DNA from: Denitrobaculum sp965232285
GTDB lineage: Bacteria; Pseudomonadota; Alphaproteobacteria; Kiloniellales; Kiloniellaceae
Assembly: GCA_965232285.1 (NCBI GenBank)
Contig: CBDDPL010000004.1
Location: 1,984,001 to 2,048,000 of the forward strand
Direction: 5' to 3'
DNA length: 64,000 nucleotides
Positions 49,839-59,417 of this stretch are shown one piece after another (the first letter of the stretch is position 1; each line of letters begins with the position of its first letter). Below the pieces are notes generated by a model, which searched no databases, was not told the origin of the DNA, and worked only from the letters and a program-made list of their open reading frames with translations. The position numbers and the translations under genes were made by a program.

Positions 49839-52709
49839 ATGACCAGACAGCCTGATCCCGTCATTTCGGTTCGCGGTGCCCGCGAGCATAACCTGAAGAA
49901 CGTCTCCATAGACCTGCCGCGTGATCAGTTGGTGGTGATCACCGGGCTCAGCGGCTCCGGTAAGTCTTCGCTCGCTTTCGACACCATCTACGCTGAGGGA
50001 CAGCGCCGCTACGTCGAGTCACTGTCGGCTTACGCACGCCAGTTCCTGGAGATGATGCAGAAGCCGGACGTCGACTCCATCGACGGTCTGTCGCCGGCGA
50101 TCTCAATCGAGCAGAAGACCACCTCGAAAAACCCGCGTTCGACCGTGGGAACCGTGACCGAGATCTACGATTACCTGCGTCTGCTCTTCGCCCGGGTCGG
50201 CGTCCCCTACTCACCCGCGACCGGACTGCCGATCGAAAGCCAGACCGTCAGCCAGATGGTCGACCGGGTCATGGAAATGCCCGAAGGCACCCGCCTTTAC
50301 CTGCTGGCGCCGATCGTGCGCGGCCGCAAGGGCGAATACCGCAAGGAACTTGCGGAACTGCAGAAACGCGGCTTTCAGCGGGTCAAGATCGACGGCGAAC
50401 TGCACGAGATCGCCGAGGCCCCTGCCCTCGACAAGAAGCGTAAGCACGACATCGAGGTGGTGGTCGACCGTCTCGTCGTGCGGCCGGAGATCGAATCGCG
50501 CCTGGCCGACAGCTTCGAAACCGCCCTGGAACTGGCGGAAGGCCTAGCCTACACGGAAAACGCCGACGACGGGGAACGGACGACCTTTTCGGCCCGCTTC
50601 GCCTGCCCGGTGTCCGGCTTTACCATCGACGAGATCGAACCCCGGCTTTTTTCCTTCAACAATCCCTTCGGCGCCTGTTCCGCCTGTGACGGCCTGGGGA
50701 TCGAGATGTTCTTCGACCCGGATCTGACCATCCCGGATCAGGGGCGTTCACTGGCTGAAGGTGCCGTGGCGCCCTGGTCCTCGGCGACGGCGCAGTACTA
50801 CAAACAGACCCTGGATTCCATCGCGCGCCACTACGGTGTCTCCACCCGGGCGGCCTGGCGCGACCTGCCGGAAAAGGTCCGCAACACGATCCTGAACGGC
50901 TCCGGCAAGGAGCCGATCACCATGCGCTACGACGACGGCCTGCGTGCTTACGAAACCACGAAGCCCTTCGAGGGGGTTCTGCCCAACATGGCCCGGCGCT
51001 GGCGCGAGACCGACAGCGACTGGGTGCGCGAGGAACTCTCGAAGTATCAGGCAACCCAACCCTGTGATGCCTGTGGCGGCCATCGCCTGAAACCGGAGTC
51101 CCTCGCGGTCAAGATCGCGGGTTTACATGTTGGCGAAGCCTCGAACTTTTCCGTGGCCGAAGCCGCCAAATGGTTCTCGGAACTAAATGACAAGCTGACG
51201 CCCAAACAGCAGGAGATCGCGGGGCGTATCCTGAAGGAGATCAATGAGCGCCTGCGCTTTCTGGTCGATGTCGGGCTTGAGTACCTCACCCTCAGCCGCG
51301 GCTCCGCGACCCTTTCCGGCGGTGAAAGCCAGCGGATCCGGCTGGCGTCGCAGATCGGTTCCGGCCTCACGGGTGTACTTTACGTGCTGGATGAACCCTC
51401 CATCGGGCTGCATCAGCGTGACAACGCGCGCCTGCTGGAAACCCTGAAGCGCCTGCGCGACCTCGGCAACACCGTGATCGTCGTGGAGCACGACGAAGAC
51501 GCCATCCGCACCGCCGACTACCTGGTGGACATGGGCCCGAAAGCCGGCACCCACGGCGGAAAGATCGTCGCACGTGGCCGTCCGGAGGAGGTCATGCAGG
51601 CTGAGGGCAGCCTGACGGCGGATTACCTGACCGGACGGCGGCAGATAGAAGTTCCCAAGGTCCGGCGGAAAGGTCGCAAACGTCAGGTTTTGTCGGTGAA
51701 ATCGGCCAGCGGAAACAATCTGCAGGACGTCAGTGCATCGGTTCCCCTAGGCACCTTTACCTGTGTCACGGGCGTCTCTGGAAGCGGTAAATCGACCCTG
51801 ATCATCGAAACCCTTTTCAAGGCCGTGGCGCGCCGCCTGCACAATACGAAGGACACACCGAGTAAACATGAGGCCATCGAGGGCCTGCAGTTCCTCGACA
51901 AGGTTATCGACATCGATCAGTCGCCCATCGGACGCACCCCGCGTTCCAACCCGGCCACCTACACCGGCTGCTTCACGCCGATCCGGGAGTGGTTCGCGGG
52001 CCTGCCGGAAGCCAACGCGCGCGGCTACAAGCCGGGCCGCTTCTCCTTCAACGTCAAGGGCGGGCGCTGTGAAGCCTGTCAGGGCGATGGTGTGATCAAG
52101 ATCGAGATGCACTTCCTGCCGGACGTCTATGTCCAGTGCGACGTCTGCAAGGGTAAGCGCTACAACCGGGAAACCCTGGAGATCACCTTCAAGGGCAAGA
52201 GCATCTCGGACGTGCTGGATATGACCGTCGATGAGGGTGTGGAGTTCTTCAAGGCGGTGCCGTCGATCCGGAACAAGCTGGAGACCCTGGCCCGTGTCGG
52301 ACTCGGTTACATTCACATCGGCCAGGCGGCAACGACCCTCTCCGGCGGCGAAGCCCAAAGGGTGAAACTCGCCAAGGAGCTGTCCCGCAAGGCGACCGGG
52401 CGCACCCTCTACATTCTCGATGAGCCGACAACCGGCCTGCACTTCGAAGATGTCCGCAAACTGCTGGAAGTTCTCCAGGCCCTGGTCGAGCAGGGCAATA
52501 CAGTGCTGGTGATCGAACATAACCTGGAGGTCATCAAGGTGGCCGACTGGATCGTCGATCTCGGTCCGGAAGGCGGCGATAAGGGTGGCCGTATCGTGGC
52601 CAGCGGCACGCCCGAAGATGTCGCCGCGGTCGCCGAGAGCTTTACCGGGCGGTATCTGGCCCCCTACCTGGACGGCACGGCGACGGAAGTGCAGCAAAAG
52701 TCTGCTTAA
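49839..52709 (+). CDS. uvrA: excinuclease ABC subunit A
   Basis: A 956-residue ABC-type protein with two nucleotide-binding sites: Walker A GLSGSGKSSLAF near the N-terminus and GVSGSGKSTLI near residue 650. The signature sequences are LSGGESQRIRLASQIG and LSGGEAQRVKLAKELS. Zinc-binding cysteine pairs are CSACDG/CDACGG and CEACQG/CDVCKG. It detects bulky lesions in nucleotide excision repair. In this window Mfd, its transcription-coupled recruiter, is also encoded. Confidence 0.98.
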   Translation: MTRQPDPVISVRGAREHNLKNVSIDLPRDQLVVITGLSGSGKSSLAFDTIYAEGQRRYVESLSAYARQFLEMMQKPDVDSIDGLSPAISIEQKTTSKNPRSTVGTVTEIYDYLRLLFARVGVPYSPATGLPIESQTVSQMVDRVMEMPEGTRLYLLAPIVRGRKGEYRKELAELQKRGFQRVKIDGELHEIAEAPALDKKRKHDIEVVVDRLVVRPEIESRLADSFETALELAEGLAYTENADDGERTTFSARFACPVSGFTIDEIEPRLFSFNNPFGACSACDGLGIEMFFDPDLTIPDQGRSLAEGAVAPWSSATAQYYKQTLDSIARHYGVSTRAAWRDLPEKVRNTILNGSGKEPITMRYDDGLRAYETTKPFEGVLPNMARRWRETDSDWVREELSKYQATQPCDACGGHRLKPESLAVKIAGLHVGEASNFSVAEAAKWFSELNDKLTPKQQEIAGRILKEINERLRFLVDVGLEYLTLSRGSATLSGGESQRIRLASQIGSGLTGVLYVLDEPSIGLHQRDNARLLETLKRLRDLGNTVIVVEHDEDAIRTADYLVDMGPKAGTHGGKIVARGRPEEVMQAEGSLTADYLTGRRQIEVPKVRRKGRKRQVLSVKSASGNNLQDVSASVPLGTFTCVTGVSGSGKSTLIIETLFKAVARRLHNTKDTPSKHEAIEGLQFLDKVIDIDQSPIGRTPRSNPATYTGCFTPIREWFAGLPEANARGYKPGRFSFNVKGGRCEACQGDGVIKIEMHFLPDVYVQCDVCKGKRYNRETLEITFKGKSISDVLDMTVDEGVEFFKAVPSIRNKLETLARVGLGYIHIGQAATTLSGGEAQRVKLAKELSRKATGRTLYILDEPTTGLHFEDVRKLLEVLQALVEQGNTVLVIEHNLEVIKVADWIVDLGPEGGDKGGRIVASGTPEDVAAVAESFTGRYLAPYLDGTATEVQQKSA

Positions 52710-52748
52710 GCCCTGTCAGACGGTGCTTCTCTGGAGTATGTTCCGGCC

Positions 52749-54122
52749 ATGACGACAAGTGAGATCAAACCCGTCCACGTGGTGGGCGGCGGCATGGCGG
52801 GCAGCGAAGCGGTCTGGCAGATTGCCGAAATGGGCGTGCCGGTGGTGCTGCACGAGATGCGTCCGGTCCGTAAGACCGACGCCCACGCCACCGAGGGCCT
52901 GGCAGAACTGGTTTGCTCCAACTCCTTCCGCTCCGACGACGCCATGAACAATGCCGTCGGCCTGCTGCACGAAGAAATGCGCCGCCTGGGCTCCATCATC
53001 ATGTCCGCCGGCGATGCCAACAAGCTGCCGGCCGGAGGCGCGCTGGCGGTGGACCGCGAGGCCTTTTCGGACGAGGTGACACGCCGTCTCGAGGCCCACC
53101 CTCTGGTCGAGATCCGGCGCGAGGAAATCGCTGGTCTGCCGCCGGAAGACTGGGACTCCGTGATCCTGGCGACCGGGCCCCTGACCTCCCCCGCACTCAC
53201 CGACGCGATCGGGCGGTTGACCGGCGAGGAATACCTGGCCTTCTTCGACGCCATTGCACCGATCGTCTACAAGGACTCCATCGACTTCGATAAAGCCTGG
53301 TTCCAGTCCCGCTATGACAAAGTCGGCCCCGAAGGCGACGGCGCTGACTACATCAACTGCGCCCTGACCAAGGAAGGTTACGACACCTTCATCACAGATC
53401 TGATCGAAGGCGAAAAGACCGATTTCAAGGAGTGGGAGAGCTCGACTCCCTACTTCGAAGGCTGCCTGCCGATCGAAGTGATGGCGGAGCGCGGCCCTGA
53501 AACCCTGCGTTTCGGTCCCATGAAGCCGGTCGGCCTGCAGGACCCGCGCAGCGAAGCCCGCCCCCATGCCGTGGTGCAACTCCGTCAGGACAATGCCCTG
53601 GGCACGCTCTACAACATCGTGGGCTTCCAGACCAAGCTGAAGTACGGCGAGCAGGTGCGCATTTTCCGCTCCATTCCGGGCCTGGAGAATGCCGAGTTCG
53701 CTCGCCTGGGCGGCCTGCACCGCAACACCTTCATCAATTCACCGCGCCTCCTGGACGGGGCCATGCGCATGAGGCCCGACCCGCGCTTGCGCTTCGCGGG
53801 CCAGATCACCGGTGTGGAAGGTTACGTCGAGAGTGCCGCCACCGGTCTGCTGGCCGGGCGTTTCGCCGCGGCCGAGCGGCTGGGCCAGGAGGTGGTCGCA
53901 CCGCCGGCCACCACCGCACATGGTGCTTTGCTCAACCACATCACCGGCGGCGCGGATGCCAAGACCTTCCAGCCCATGAACGTGAATTTCGGCCTCTTTC
54001 CGCCCCTGGAGAAGGTCGAGGGCAAAAAGGTCAAAAAGAAAGAGCGCAAACCGGCCATGGCCCGCCGCGCCCTGGACGACCTTGCCGATTGGATCGCGGG
54101 AAGTCCCGCCGCAGCCGCCTGA
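52749..54122 (+). CDS. trmFO: FADH2/folate-dependent tRNA (uracil-54-C5)-methyltransferase TrmFO
   Basis: A 457-residue protein with the FAD fold VHVVGGGMAGSEAVWQIAEMGV near residue 9, LHEMRPVRKTDAHATEGLAELVCSNSFRSDD, AGGALAVDREAFSDEVTRRL and CLPIEVMAERGPETLRFGPMKPVGL. The C-terminal MNVNFGLFPPLEKVEGKKVKKKERK is typical. It makes m5U54 in the T-loop. It is 39 bases after uvrA. Confidence 0.96.
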   Translation: MTTSEIKPVHVVGGGMAGSEAVWQIAEMGVPVVLHEMRPVRKTDAHATEGLAELVCSNSFRSDDAMNNAVGLLHEEMRRLGSIIMSAGDANKLPAGGALAVDREAFSDEVTRRLEAHPLVEIRREEIAGLPPEDWDSVILATGPLTSPALTDAIGRLTGEEYLAFFDAIAPIVYKDSIDFDKAWFQSRYDKVGPEGDGADYINCALTKEGYDTFITDLIEGEKTDFKEWESSTPYFEGCLPIEVMAERGPETLRFGPMKPVGLQDPRSEARPHAVVQLRQDNALGTLYNIVGFQTKLKYGEQVRIFRSIPGLENAEFARLGGLHRNTFINSPRLLDGAMRMRPDPRLRFAGQITGVEGYVESAATGLLAGRFAAAERLGQEVVAPPATTAHGALLNHITGGADAKTFQPMNVNFGLFPPLEKVEGKKVKKKERKPAMARRALDDLADWIAGSPAAAA

Positions 54123-54127
54123 AGCGG

Positions 54128-54973
54128 TCAGATTCGGCCGCGCAGGTAGGCGAGAAACAGGCGCCAGGCCAGCCCATGGCCGCGCCCAAGGGCGGCCGGA
54201 TCCAAGGGGTTCCAACCCACTTTCGCGAGCGACTTCAGATGGCGCCGGGCGATGACGGCCGGCAGGAGCGCGGCGAGGCTGCTGCGACTGAGGCCGGCAC
54301 TCTCGCGCCTGGCTTCGGCCAGGTGCCACTGCGCGCGTCCCGCGATCTCTCTTACGACATTGTTCAAGGCATCACTCTCCCGGAACTCGTAGAGATCACC
54401 CAGCCGCAGCTCGTTTTTGCTGGTAAGGTCCGCTGGCAGGAACGAGTGCTTTCGGGCGGCGTGAAAAGGCACGGCGCGCAGGAGGCCGACGAGGGCCCAG
54501 GCAATCCCCACGTGATCGGCCGCGCGCAGCCCGCGCTCCTCGGTGACGCCCAGGAGCATCGCCGCCAGACGGGACAGGTTACCTGACGTGGCGGCGGCGT
54601 AGCTTTCCAGGGCGCTAAGATCCCGGGGCGGATCTTCTTCCAGATCCTGTTCACGCCCGTCGATCAGGGCGTCAAACAGTGACCTGGGGAGGTCATGGCG
54701 CCCCACGGCCTGGGCCAGCGGCTCCACGACCGCATGTTTTCGTGGCGACCCGGCGTAGATTCCCTCCAGGCTCTCGCGCCACCACTGCAGCCGAATGCGC
54801 CCGAGCATAGCTTCGCTCACCACCTCGGCCGTTTTGGCGACCTCGAGATTGAAGGCATAGAGTGTGAAGAGATCTTCCCGGTGCTCGCTTGGCGCAAAAA
54901 GACAGGTGAGGAAGCGATCATGATCCTGATCGCGCAGCTCTGCGCCGCAATAGGAAAGCCTGGTGTCCGTCAT
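54128..54973 (-). CDS. squalene/phytoene synthase-family protein, NDUFAF6-like
   Basis: A 281-residue all-helical protein of the trans-isoprenyl synthase fold. LFTLYAFNLEVAKTAEVVSEAMLGRIRLQWWRESLEGIY and AAATSGNLSRLAAMLLGV, GIAWALVGLLRAVPFHAARKHSFLP are family blocks. The Asp-rich DxxxD substrate-Mg motifs of true synthases are replaced (NLEVA in the first), as in mitochondrial NDUFAF6. It is therefore probably a non-catalytic respiratory complex I assembly factor rather than a carotenoid enzyme. The Mth938/NDUFAF3-like gene is nearby, which supports this. Confidence 0.85.
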   Translation of the reverse strand: MTDTRLSYCGAELRDQDHDRFLTCLFAPSEHREDLFTLYAFNLEVAKTAEVVSEAMLGRIRLQWWRESLEGIYAGSPRKHAVVEPLAQAVGRHDLPRSLFDALIDGREQDLEEDPPRDLSALESYAAATSGNLSRLAAMLLGVTEERGLRAADHVGIAWALVGLLRAVPFHAARKHSFLPADLTSKNELRLGDLYEFRESDALNNVVREIAGRAQWHLAEARRESAGLSRSSLAALLPAVIARRHLKSLAKVGWNPLDPAALGRGHGLAWRLFLAYLRGRI

Positions 54974-55196
54974 AGGTGAGCTGGGTCCGCCGCGCGCATG
55001 AGCGGACTATAGGCAAAGCATCGGGATACGCAATGCTGCGCTGTCCTGGAGATTCTTCCTATGGATTTTCGATGCTCCCGACGCCCACATTATCCCTTAA
55101 AACCGACATTTTAGCTCTCTTTTTTCATTTTGTGATTGAAACATAACTCTTTACTTCCGCGCCCGGCTTCGCATAACTGAAGGCAGAGGGATGATA
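54974..55196. other. divergent intergenic region
   Basis: No gene is visible. It must hold the promoter of the NDUFAF6-like gene (left) and, with the following hairpin, the upstream region of the OmpA-like lipoprotein (right). Confidence 0.5.
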
Positions 55197-55243
55197 CCAA
55201 GGTGCAGTGATAATCACTCGTAGGGATTGTCACTGCACCTTGG
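55197..55243. repeat. near-perfect 19-base hairpin before the OmpA-like gene
   Basis: Arms 55197-55215 (CCAAGGTGCAGTGATAATC) and 55225-55243 are inverted copies, 18 of 19 positions matching, around the 9-base loop ACTCGTAGG. No T-run follows on either strand, so it is not an ordinary terminator. It lies 58 bases before the lipoprotein start. Confidence 0.85.
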
Positions 55244-55301
55244 CATTAAGGCAGGATGCGGCGGTCCGGCCTCTAAGAGGACGTAAACGAGAGGTATTGT
55301 C

Positions 55302-55817
55302 GTGAAATTCGCCGGAAAGCTTTTGATCATTGCCGCCGCCCTGAGTCTGGCCGCCTGCGCCACCGAGCCCGAGACCACGGCGAGCAACGAAACCATCGAA
55401 AATCAGTTCAGCGGACCCGAGTTCCGCACAGTGGAGACCGGACAGGGCGTCGTGGTGATGCTCGCCGACCCCCTGCTCTTCGCCTTCGACAGCGATGAAC
55501 TGACCGAGAATTCCCGCAGCCCGATCGCCTTCGTCGCCCGAGTGCTCAACAGCCCGGGTGTGCAGGGCCGTCAGGTCCAGGTCAACGGTTACGCTGACAG
55601 CGTCGGCAGTGAGGATTACAACCTCGACCTTTCCCGCCGCCGAGCCGAGGCCGTCGCCAAAGAACTGGTCTTCAACCAGGTCGACGCTGAGCGGATCGAT
55701 TTCTTCAGCTATGGCGAGGCCAATCCGGTCGCACCCAACGTGACCGAAAGCGGTGACGACAACCCGGCCGGCCGCGAGTTGAACCGGCGAGTGGAGATCG
55801 TGATCCTGAATCCTTAA
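55302..55817 (+). CDS. OmpA-family lipoprotein
   Basis: A 171-residue lipoprotein: signal peptide MKFAGKLLIIAAALSLAAC with Cys19 as lipid site, a short linker, then an OmpA peptidoglycan-binding domain (DPLLFAFDSDELTENSRSPIAFVARVL...VQVNGYADSVGSEDYNLDLSRRRAEAVAKELV...NRRVEIVI). The Asp and Arg (NxxLSxxRAxxV, ELNRRVEI) that hold meso-DAP are present. The start is GTG at 55302. It anchors the outer membrane to peptidoglycan. Confidence 0.9.
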   Translation: MKFAGKLLIIAAALSLAACATEPETTASNETIENQFSGPEFRTVETGQGVVVMLADPLLFAFDSDELTENSRSPIAFVARVLNSPGVQGRQVQVNGYADSVGSEDYNLDLSRRRAEAVAKELVFNQVDAERIDFFSYGEANPVAPNVTESGDDNPAGRELNRRVEIVILNP

Positions 55818-55855
55818 GCGGTCTTGGTTCCGACGGCCGGAAAACAGCCGGTCAT

Positions 55856-56230
55856 CTATTCAATCGCGATAAGGGCCGCCGCCACGGCCCGCCCCTCGGA
55901 AAGAAGGACATTGTAGGTCCGGCAGGCCGCGCCGGTATCCATGGGCTCCAGTGCGACCCCTCTGGACCGCAGGGCCTCCCTGAGTTCCTTCGGGATCATC
56001 AGCATGCGCGGCCCACATCCCAGCAGCAGCACCTCAATCGCGCCGGCATCACCCACTGTTGCGAGCGAGGCTGCCGTCACCTCCTCGAAGCGGGTGACCG
56101 GCCAGGCTTCACTGCGGTCCGGCAGGACAAGCACCGACCCCTGGAACTGTTGTCCGCTGACCTTGAACTGCCAGTCGCCATAGCTCTCGACGACCTGCTT
56201 GTCCTTCGGGACTGCGAGCGAGATCTCCAC
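55856..56230 (-). CDS. Mth938-domain protein, NDUFAF3-like
   Basis: A 124-residue protein with a Mth938-like fold: VLPDRSEAWPVTRFEEVTAASLATV, IEVLLLGCGPRM and ALRSRGVALEPMDTGAACRTYNVLLSEGRAVAAALI. It is the bacterial counterpart of NDUFAF3, a complex I assembly factor. It is downstream of secF (28 bases) in the secDF transcript and near the NDUFAF6-like gene, a neighbourhood conserved in many alphaproteobacteria. Confidence 0.88.
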   Translation of the reverse strand: MEISLAVPKDKQVVESYGDWQFKVSGQQFQGSVLVLPDRSEAWPVTRFEEVTAASLATVGDAGAIEVLLLGCGPRMLMIPKELREALRSRGVALEPMDTGAACRTYNVLLSEGRAVAAALIAIE

Positions 56231-56258
56231 CGATTATCTCGTCCAAGCTAGCGAGGGA

Positions 56259-57200
56259 TCAGGACGCCGGCGCCGTCTGCTCCACCTTGTCCTTTTCGTC
56301 ACCCGCGCCGACGCGGATGTTCATGAAGGACAGGATCGGCACAGCCAGAGCCACGGAGGAGTAGGTTCCGATCAAAACGCCCCAGATCAGGCCCAGGGTA
56401 AAGCCGCGAATGACCTCTCCACCGAAAATGAAGAGAGAGAGCAGCGCCAGCAGGGTCGTGACCGAGGTCAAAAGGGTCCGCGAGAGCGTCCGGTTGATGG
56501 CCATGTTCAGGACCTCGACCACCGGCAACTTCTTGTATTTGCGCAGTTCATCCCGGACCCGGTCAAAGATCACCACCGTGTCGTTGATCGAATAGCCGGC
56601 AATGGTCAGCACCGCCGCCAGGGTTGCCAGATTGAACTCGACCTGGGTGATCGAGAAGAAGCCGACGGTAGCGATGACGTCGTGCAGCAGTGCGATCAGG
56701 GCCGCGGCGGAGAAGTGCCACTCGAAACGGAACCAGATATAGAATCCGATGGCTGCCAGAGCGAGTACGGTGGCGAGGAAACCGGCCTGTTTAAGCTCAC
56801 CGCCGACCTTAGGCCCGACAAACTCTGTCCGTCGATATTCCTCCACGTCACTGCCCAGAGCGTCTTTGACCACGGCAATCGCGGCTTCTTGGGCACCCTC
56901 GTCACCTTCCTGACGCTGGATGTTGATCAGGATATCGGTCGCTTCCCCGAATTCCTGCAGGGTGATCTCCCCCACGTCCAGCGGTGAGAGACGATCCCGC
57001 AGTTCACCGATATCCGCAGGTCCCTTCATCCGGACTTCGAGCAGGATGCCGCCGCGGAAATCAATCCCGAAATTCAGCCCCAGCGTGGCGAAGGACAGCA
57101 GGGAACCCAGCACGATCAAGGCCGAGAAGGCCAGGAACAGCTTGCGCTTCGACATGAAGTTGAGTTTCGGCGCAACGGGAAGCGCTTTGATGAGTGCCAT
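56259..57200 (-). CDS. secF: protein translocase subunit SecF
   Basis: A 313-residue six-span membrane protein with FGIDFRGGILLEVR, VAVLTIAGYSINDTVVIFDRVRDELRK and RTLLTSVTTLLALLSLFIFGG, the SecF signatures. It uses the proton gradient with SecD to complete export at the periplasmic face. It is 10 bases downstream of secD. Confidence 0.97.
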   Translation of the reverse strand: MALIKALPVAPKLNFMSKRKLFLAFSALIVLGSLLSFATLGLNFGIDFRGGILLEVRMKGPADIGELRDRLSPLDVGEITLQEFGEATDILINIQRQEGDEGAQEAAIAVVKDALGSDVEEYRRTEFVGPKVGGELKQAGFLATVLALAAIGFYIWFRFEWHFSAAALIALLHDVIATVGFFSITQVEFNLATLAAVLTIAGYSINDTVVIFDRVRDELRKYKKLPVVEVLNMAINRTLSRTLLTSVTTLLALLSLFIFGGEVIRGFTLGLIWGVLIGTYSSVALAVPILSFMNIRVGAGDEKDKVEQTAPAS

Positions 57201-57210
57201 GATACGCCTC

Positions 57211-58779
57211 CTAAATGCCGAGTGCCTGTGGCCGGCGCTGACGCAGCCAGGTCACAATCAAGAGGCGGGTCAGCATGATAGCGGTAAACATCGAGGTCAC
57301 GAGACCGATCGCCAGGGTCACCGCGAAGCCCTTGATCGGACCCGAGCCGAAGTAAAGCAGCAACAGGGCGGCGATCAGGGTCGTCAGGTTCGAGTCGACG
57401 ATGGTGGTCAGTGCCCGCCGGTATCCGGCATCGATAGCGGAAACCGGACTTCGCCCGTTCCCGACCTCTTCCCGGATGCGCTCGAAAATCAGCACATTGG
57501 CATCCACGGCCATACCGATGGTCAGAACGATACCGGCAATGCCTGGCAGGGTGAGCGTCGCGCCCAGGCTGGACAGCGCCGCCAGAATCAGAACCAGGTT
57601 CATGATCAGCGCCACGTTCGCCATCAGGCCAAAGAGGCCATAGGCGGCCGCCATGAAAACGATAACCAGAACCAGCCCCAGCACGCTGGCGAATTCGCCG
57701 GCCTGAATGGCGTCCGCGCCCAGCCCCGGCCCCACGGTCCGTTCTTCCAGGAAGTTAATGGACGCTGGCAAAGCGCCTGCCCGCAGCAGAAGCGCCAGTT
57801 CCTGGGTCTGCGCCAGCGTGAAGCTACCCGAAATAATACCGCGGCCGTCCAGAATGGCGGAACGGATCACGGGCGCCGAGACCACCTTCTGGTCCAGGAC
57901 GATCGCGAAGGGGCGACCGACATTATTCTGCGTTGCCTGGCCGAAACGCTGCGCACCGATGGAGTCGAAAGCAAAGCTCACCACCGGCTGGCCGTCCTGG
58001 AAGGTCGCCTGCGCGTCCACCAGGTTTTCGCCGCCGACGATGACACGCTTTTTGATCACGTAGCGCTGGGTACCGCCGGAAACATCCGACTCATCCGCCT
58101 GCAAGAACTCGGAGCCCGGCGGCGCGGTCGGCGCCAGCGGGTTGGCGTTGTCATCCACAAAGCGGAAGGTGAGCTTCGCGGCGCGTTCAATCTTGCGCTT
58201 GGCGTCCTCGGTGTTCTGAACGCCGGGAAGCTGGATCAGGATGCGGTCCTCACCCTGCCGCTGAGCAGAAAGTTCGCCCGTGCCCGTCGGGTCGAGGCGG
58301 CGAAGGATGACTTCGCGGGCCTGCTCCAGGATCTCGGCGCGTCGCCGTTCTTTCACGAAATCCGAGTCTTCGATGGTAAAAGCGCCGTCACTTTGCGTGA
58401 TGAGGGCTTCCGGGGCCATGTTGGTCAAGCGCTCACGGGCCAGGGAAATGTTCTCATCGGTCGGCTCGGTCAGTCTGACGGTGACCGCTTCCCCGGCGAC
58501 ACCCAGATCCACGTAGCCCAGACCTGCCCGGCGGAAGTCCGGCCGAATGGTTTCGACGACGTTCTGACGCTGTTCCTCGAACACCGACTCCACATCGACT
58601 TCGGTCAGCAGATAGGAGCCGCCCTGCAGATCCAGTCCCAGGTTGACCTGCGCCTTCGGCACCCAGTCCGGAACCTCCTCCAGCGAAGCCTGCGTGAAGA
58701 GGTTCGGCGATGCGAAGAAAATACCGCCAAGCAATATCAGCAGCGTGACGACAATCTGCCAACGAGGAAAGTGAACCAT
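57211..58779 (-). CDS. secD: protein translocase subunit SecD
   Basis: A 522-residue protein. It has an N-terminal transmembrane segment, LGLDLQGGSYLLTEVD (D of the DLxGG motif), a large periplasmic P1 domain, and five C-terminal segments with GIAGIVLTIGMAVDANVLIFERIREE, the conserved VDANV proton-path motif. It forms SecDF with the downstream gene. Confidence 0.97.
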   Translation of the reverse strand: MVHFPRWQIVVTLLILLGGIFFASPNLFTQASLEEVPDWVPKAQVNLGLDLQGGSYLLTEVDVESVFEEQRQNVVETIRPDFRRAGLGYVDLGVAGEAVTVRLTEPTDENISLARERLTNMAPEALITQSDGAFTIEDSDFVKERRRAEILEQAREVILRRLDPTGTGELSAQRQGEDRILIQLPGVQNTEDAKRKIERAAKLTFRFVDDNANPLAPTAPPGSEFLQADESDVSGGTQRYVIKKRVIVGGENLVDAQATFQDGQPVVSFAFDSIGAQRFGQATQNNVGRPFAIVLDQKVVSAPVIRSAILDGRGIISGSFTLAQTQELALLLRAGALPASINFLEERTVGPGLGADAIQAGEFASVLGLVLVIVFMAAAYGLFGLMANVALIMNLVLILAALSSLGATLTLPGIAGIVLTIGMAVDANVLIFERIREEVGNGRSPVSAIDAGYRRALTTIVDSNLTTLIAALLLLYFGSGPIKGFAVTLAIGLVTSMFTAIMLTRLLIVTWLRQRRPQALGI

Positions 58780-58831
58780 TGCGCGGAAAACCCGGAACTG
58801 TTTAAGCGTTTGCTGTCTTTAGTTGTTCGGA

Positions 58832-59266
58832 CTAGCTCTTCGAATTGGCCGATTCGGCCTCTTCCTCGGAGTCTTCAGTCTTATCCTTAGTGACCTTGCG
58901 ATTGCCCTTGCCTTTGCCCCCGGAAGATTTCTCCGCGGAGGATTTGTCAGAAACAGGTTCGGTCTTGGAGAGCACTTCCTGAACCATGGAGCGCACGATC
59001 CGGACGCGGACACCCTCGGCAATCTCGACCTGAACCTCGCCGTCATTGATGACCTTTGACACGGTACCGATCAGGCCACCGCCGGTCACGACCCGGTCAC
59101 CACGCCGCAAGGCTTCCACCATCGCCTTGTGTTCTTTGACTTTTTTCTGCTGCGGGCGGATCAGCAGGAAGTAGAAGACGACGAAAATCAGAACCAGCGG
59201 CAAAAGGCTGGTCAGGGCGCCCGCGCCACCGCCTGCTGCCTGTGCAAAAACCGGCATCATGTCCAT
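58832..59266 (-). CDS. yajC: preprotein translocase subunit YajC
   Basis: A 144-residue protein. One transmembrane segment (LTSLLPLVLIFVVFYFLLIRPQQKK) is followed by the YajC SH3-like part (HKAMVEALRRGDRVVTGGGLIGTVSKVINDGEVQVEIAEGVRVRIVRSMVQEV) and a 40-residue charged Lys/Ser/Glu-rich tail that is longer than in E. coli YajC (110 residues). It is the first gene of the yajC-secD-secF transcript. Confidence 0.96.
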   Translation of the reverse strand: MDMMPVFAQAAGGGAGALTSLLPLVLIFVVFYFLLIRPQQKKVKEHKAMVEALRRGDRVVTGGGLIGTVSKVINDGEVQVEIAEGVRVRIVRSMVQEVLSKTEPVSDKSSAEKSSGGKGKGNRKVTKDKTEDSEEEAESANSKS

Positions 59267-59417
59267 AAAGAAAACTCCCCAAACTCACAGGCTCCGCTCG
59301 GGAGCCATTACTCTCGCTACAGCGCGTCGTCAGGGGGCGCCATTCCGCCTGTACCCCTGAAAAAAGGCTGCCGGACTATAGCCGTACCTTGACGAATTGC
59401 AACGCCCGACAACGCCA

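Noticed and set aside
54128..54973. Carotenoid or hopanoid biosynthesis enzyme
   Set aside because: The Asp-rich substrate-binding motifs are absent and the neighbours are assembly and translocation genes, so the NDUFAF6-like role fits better.
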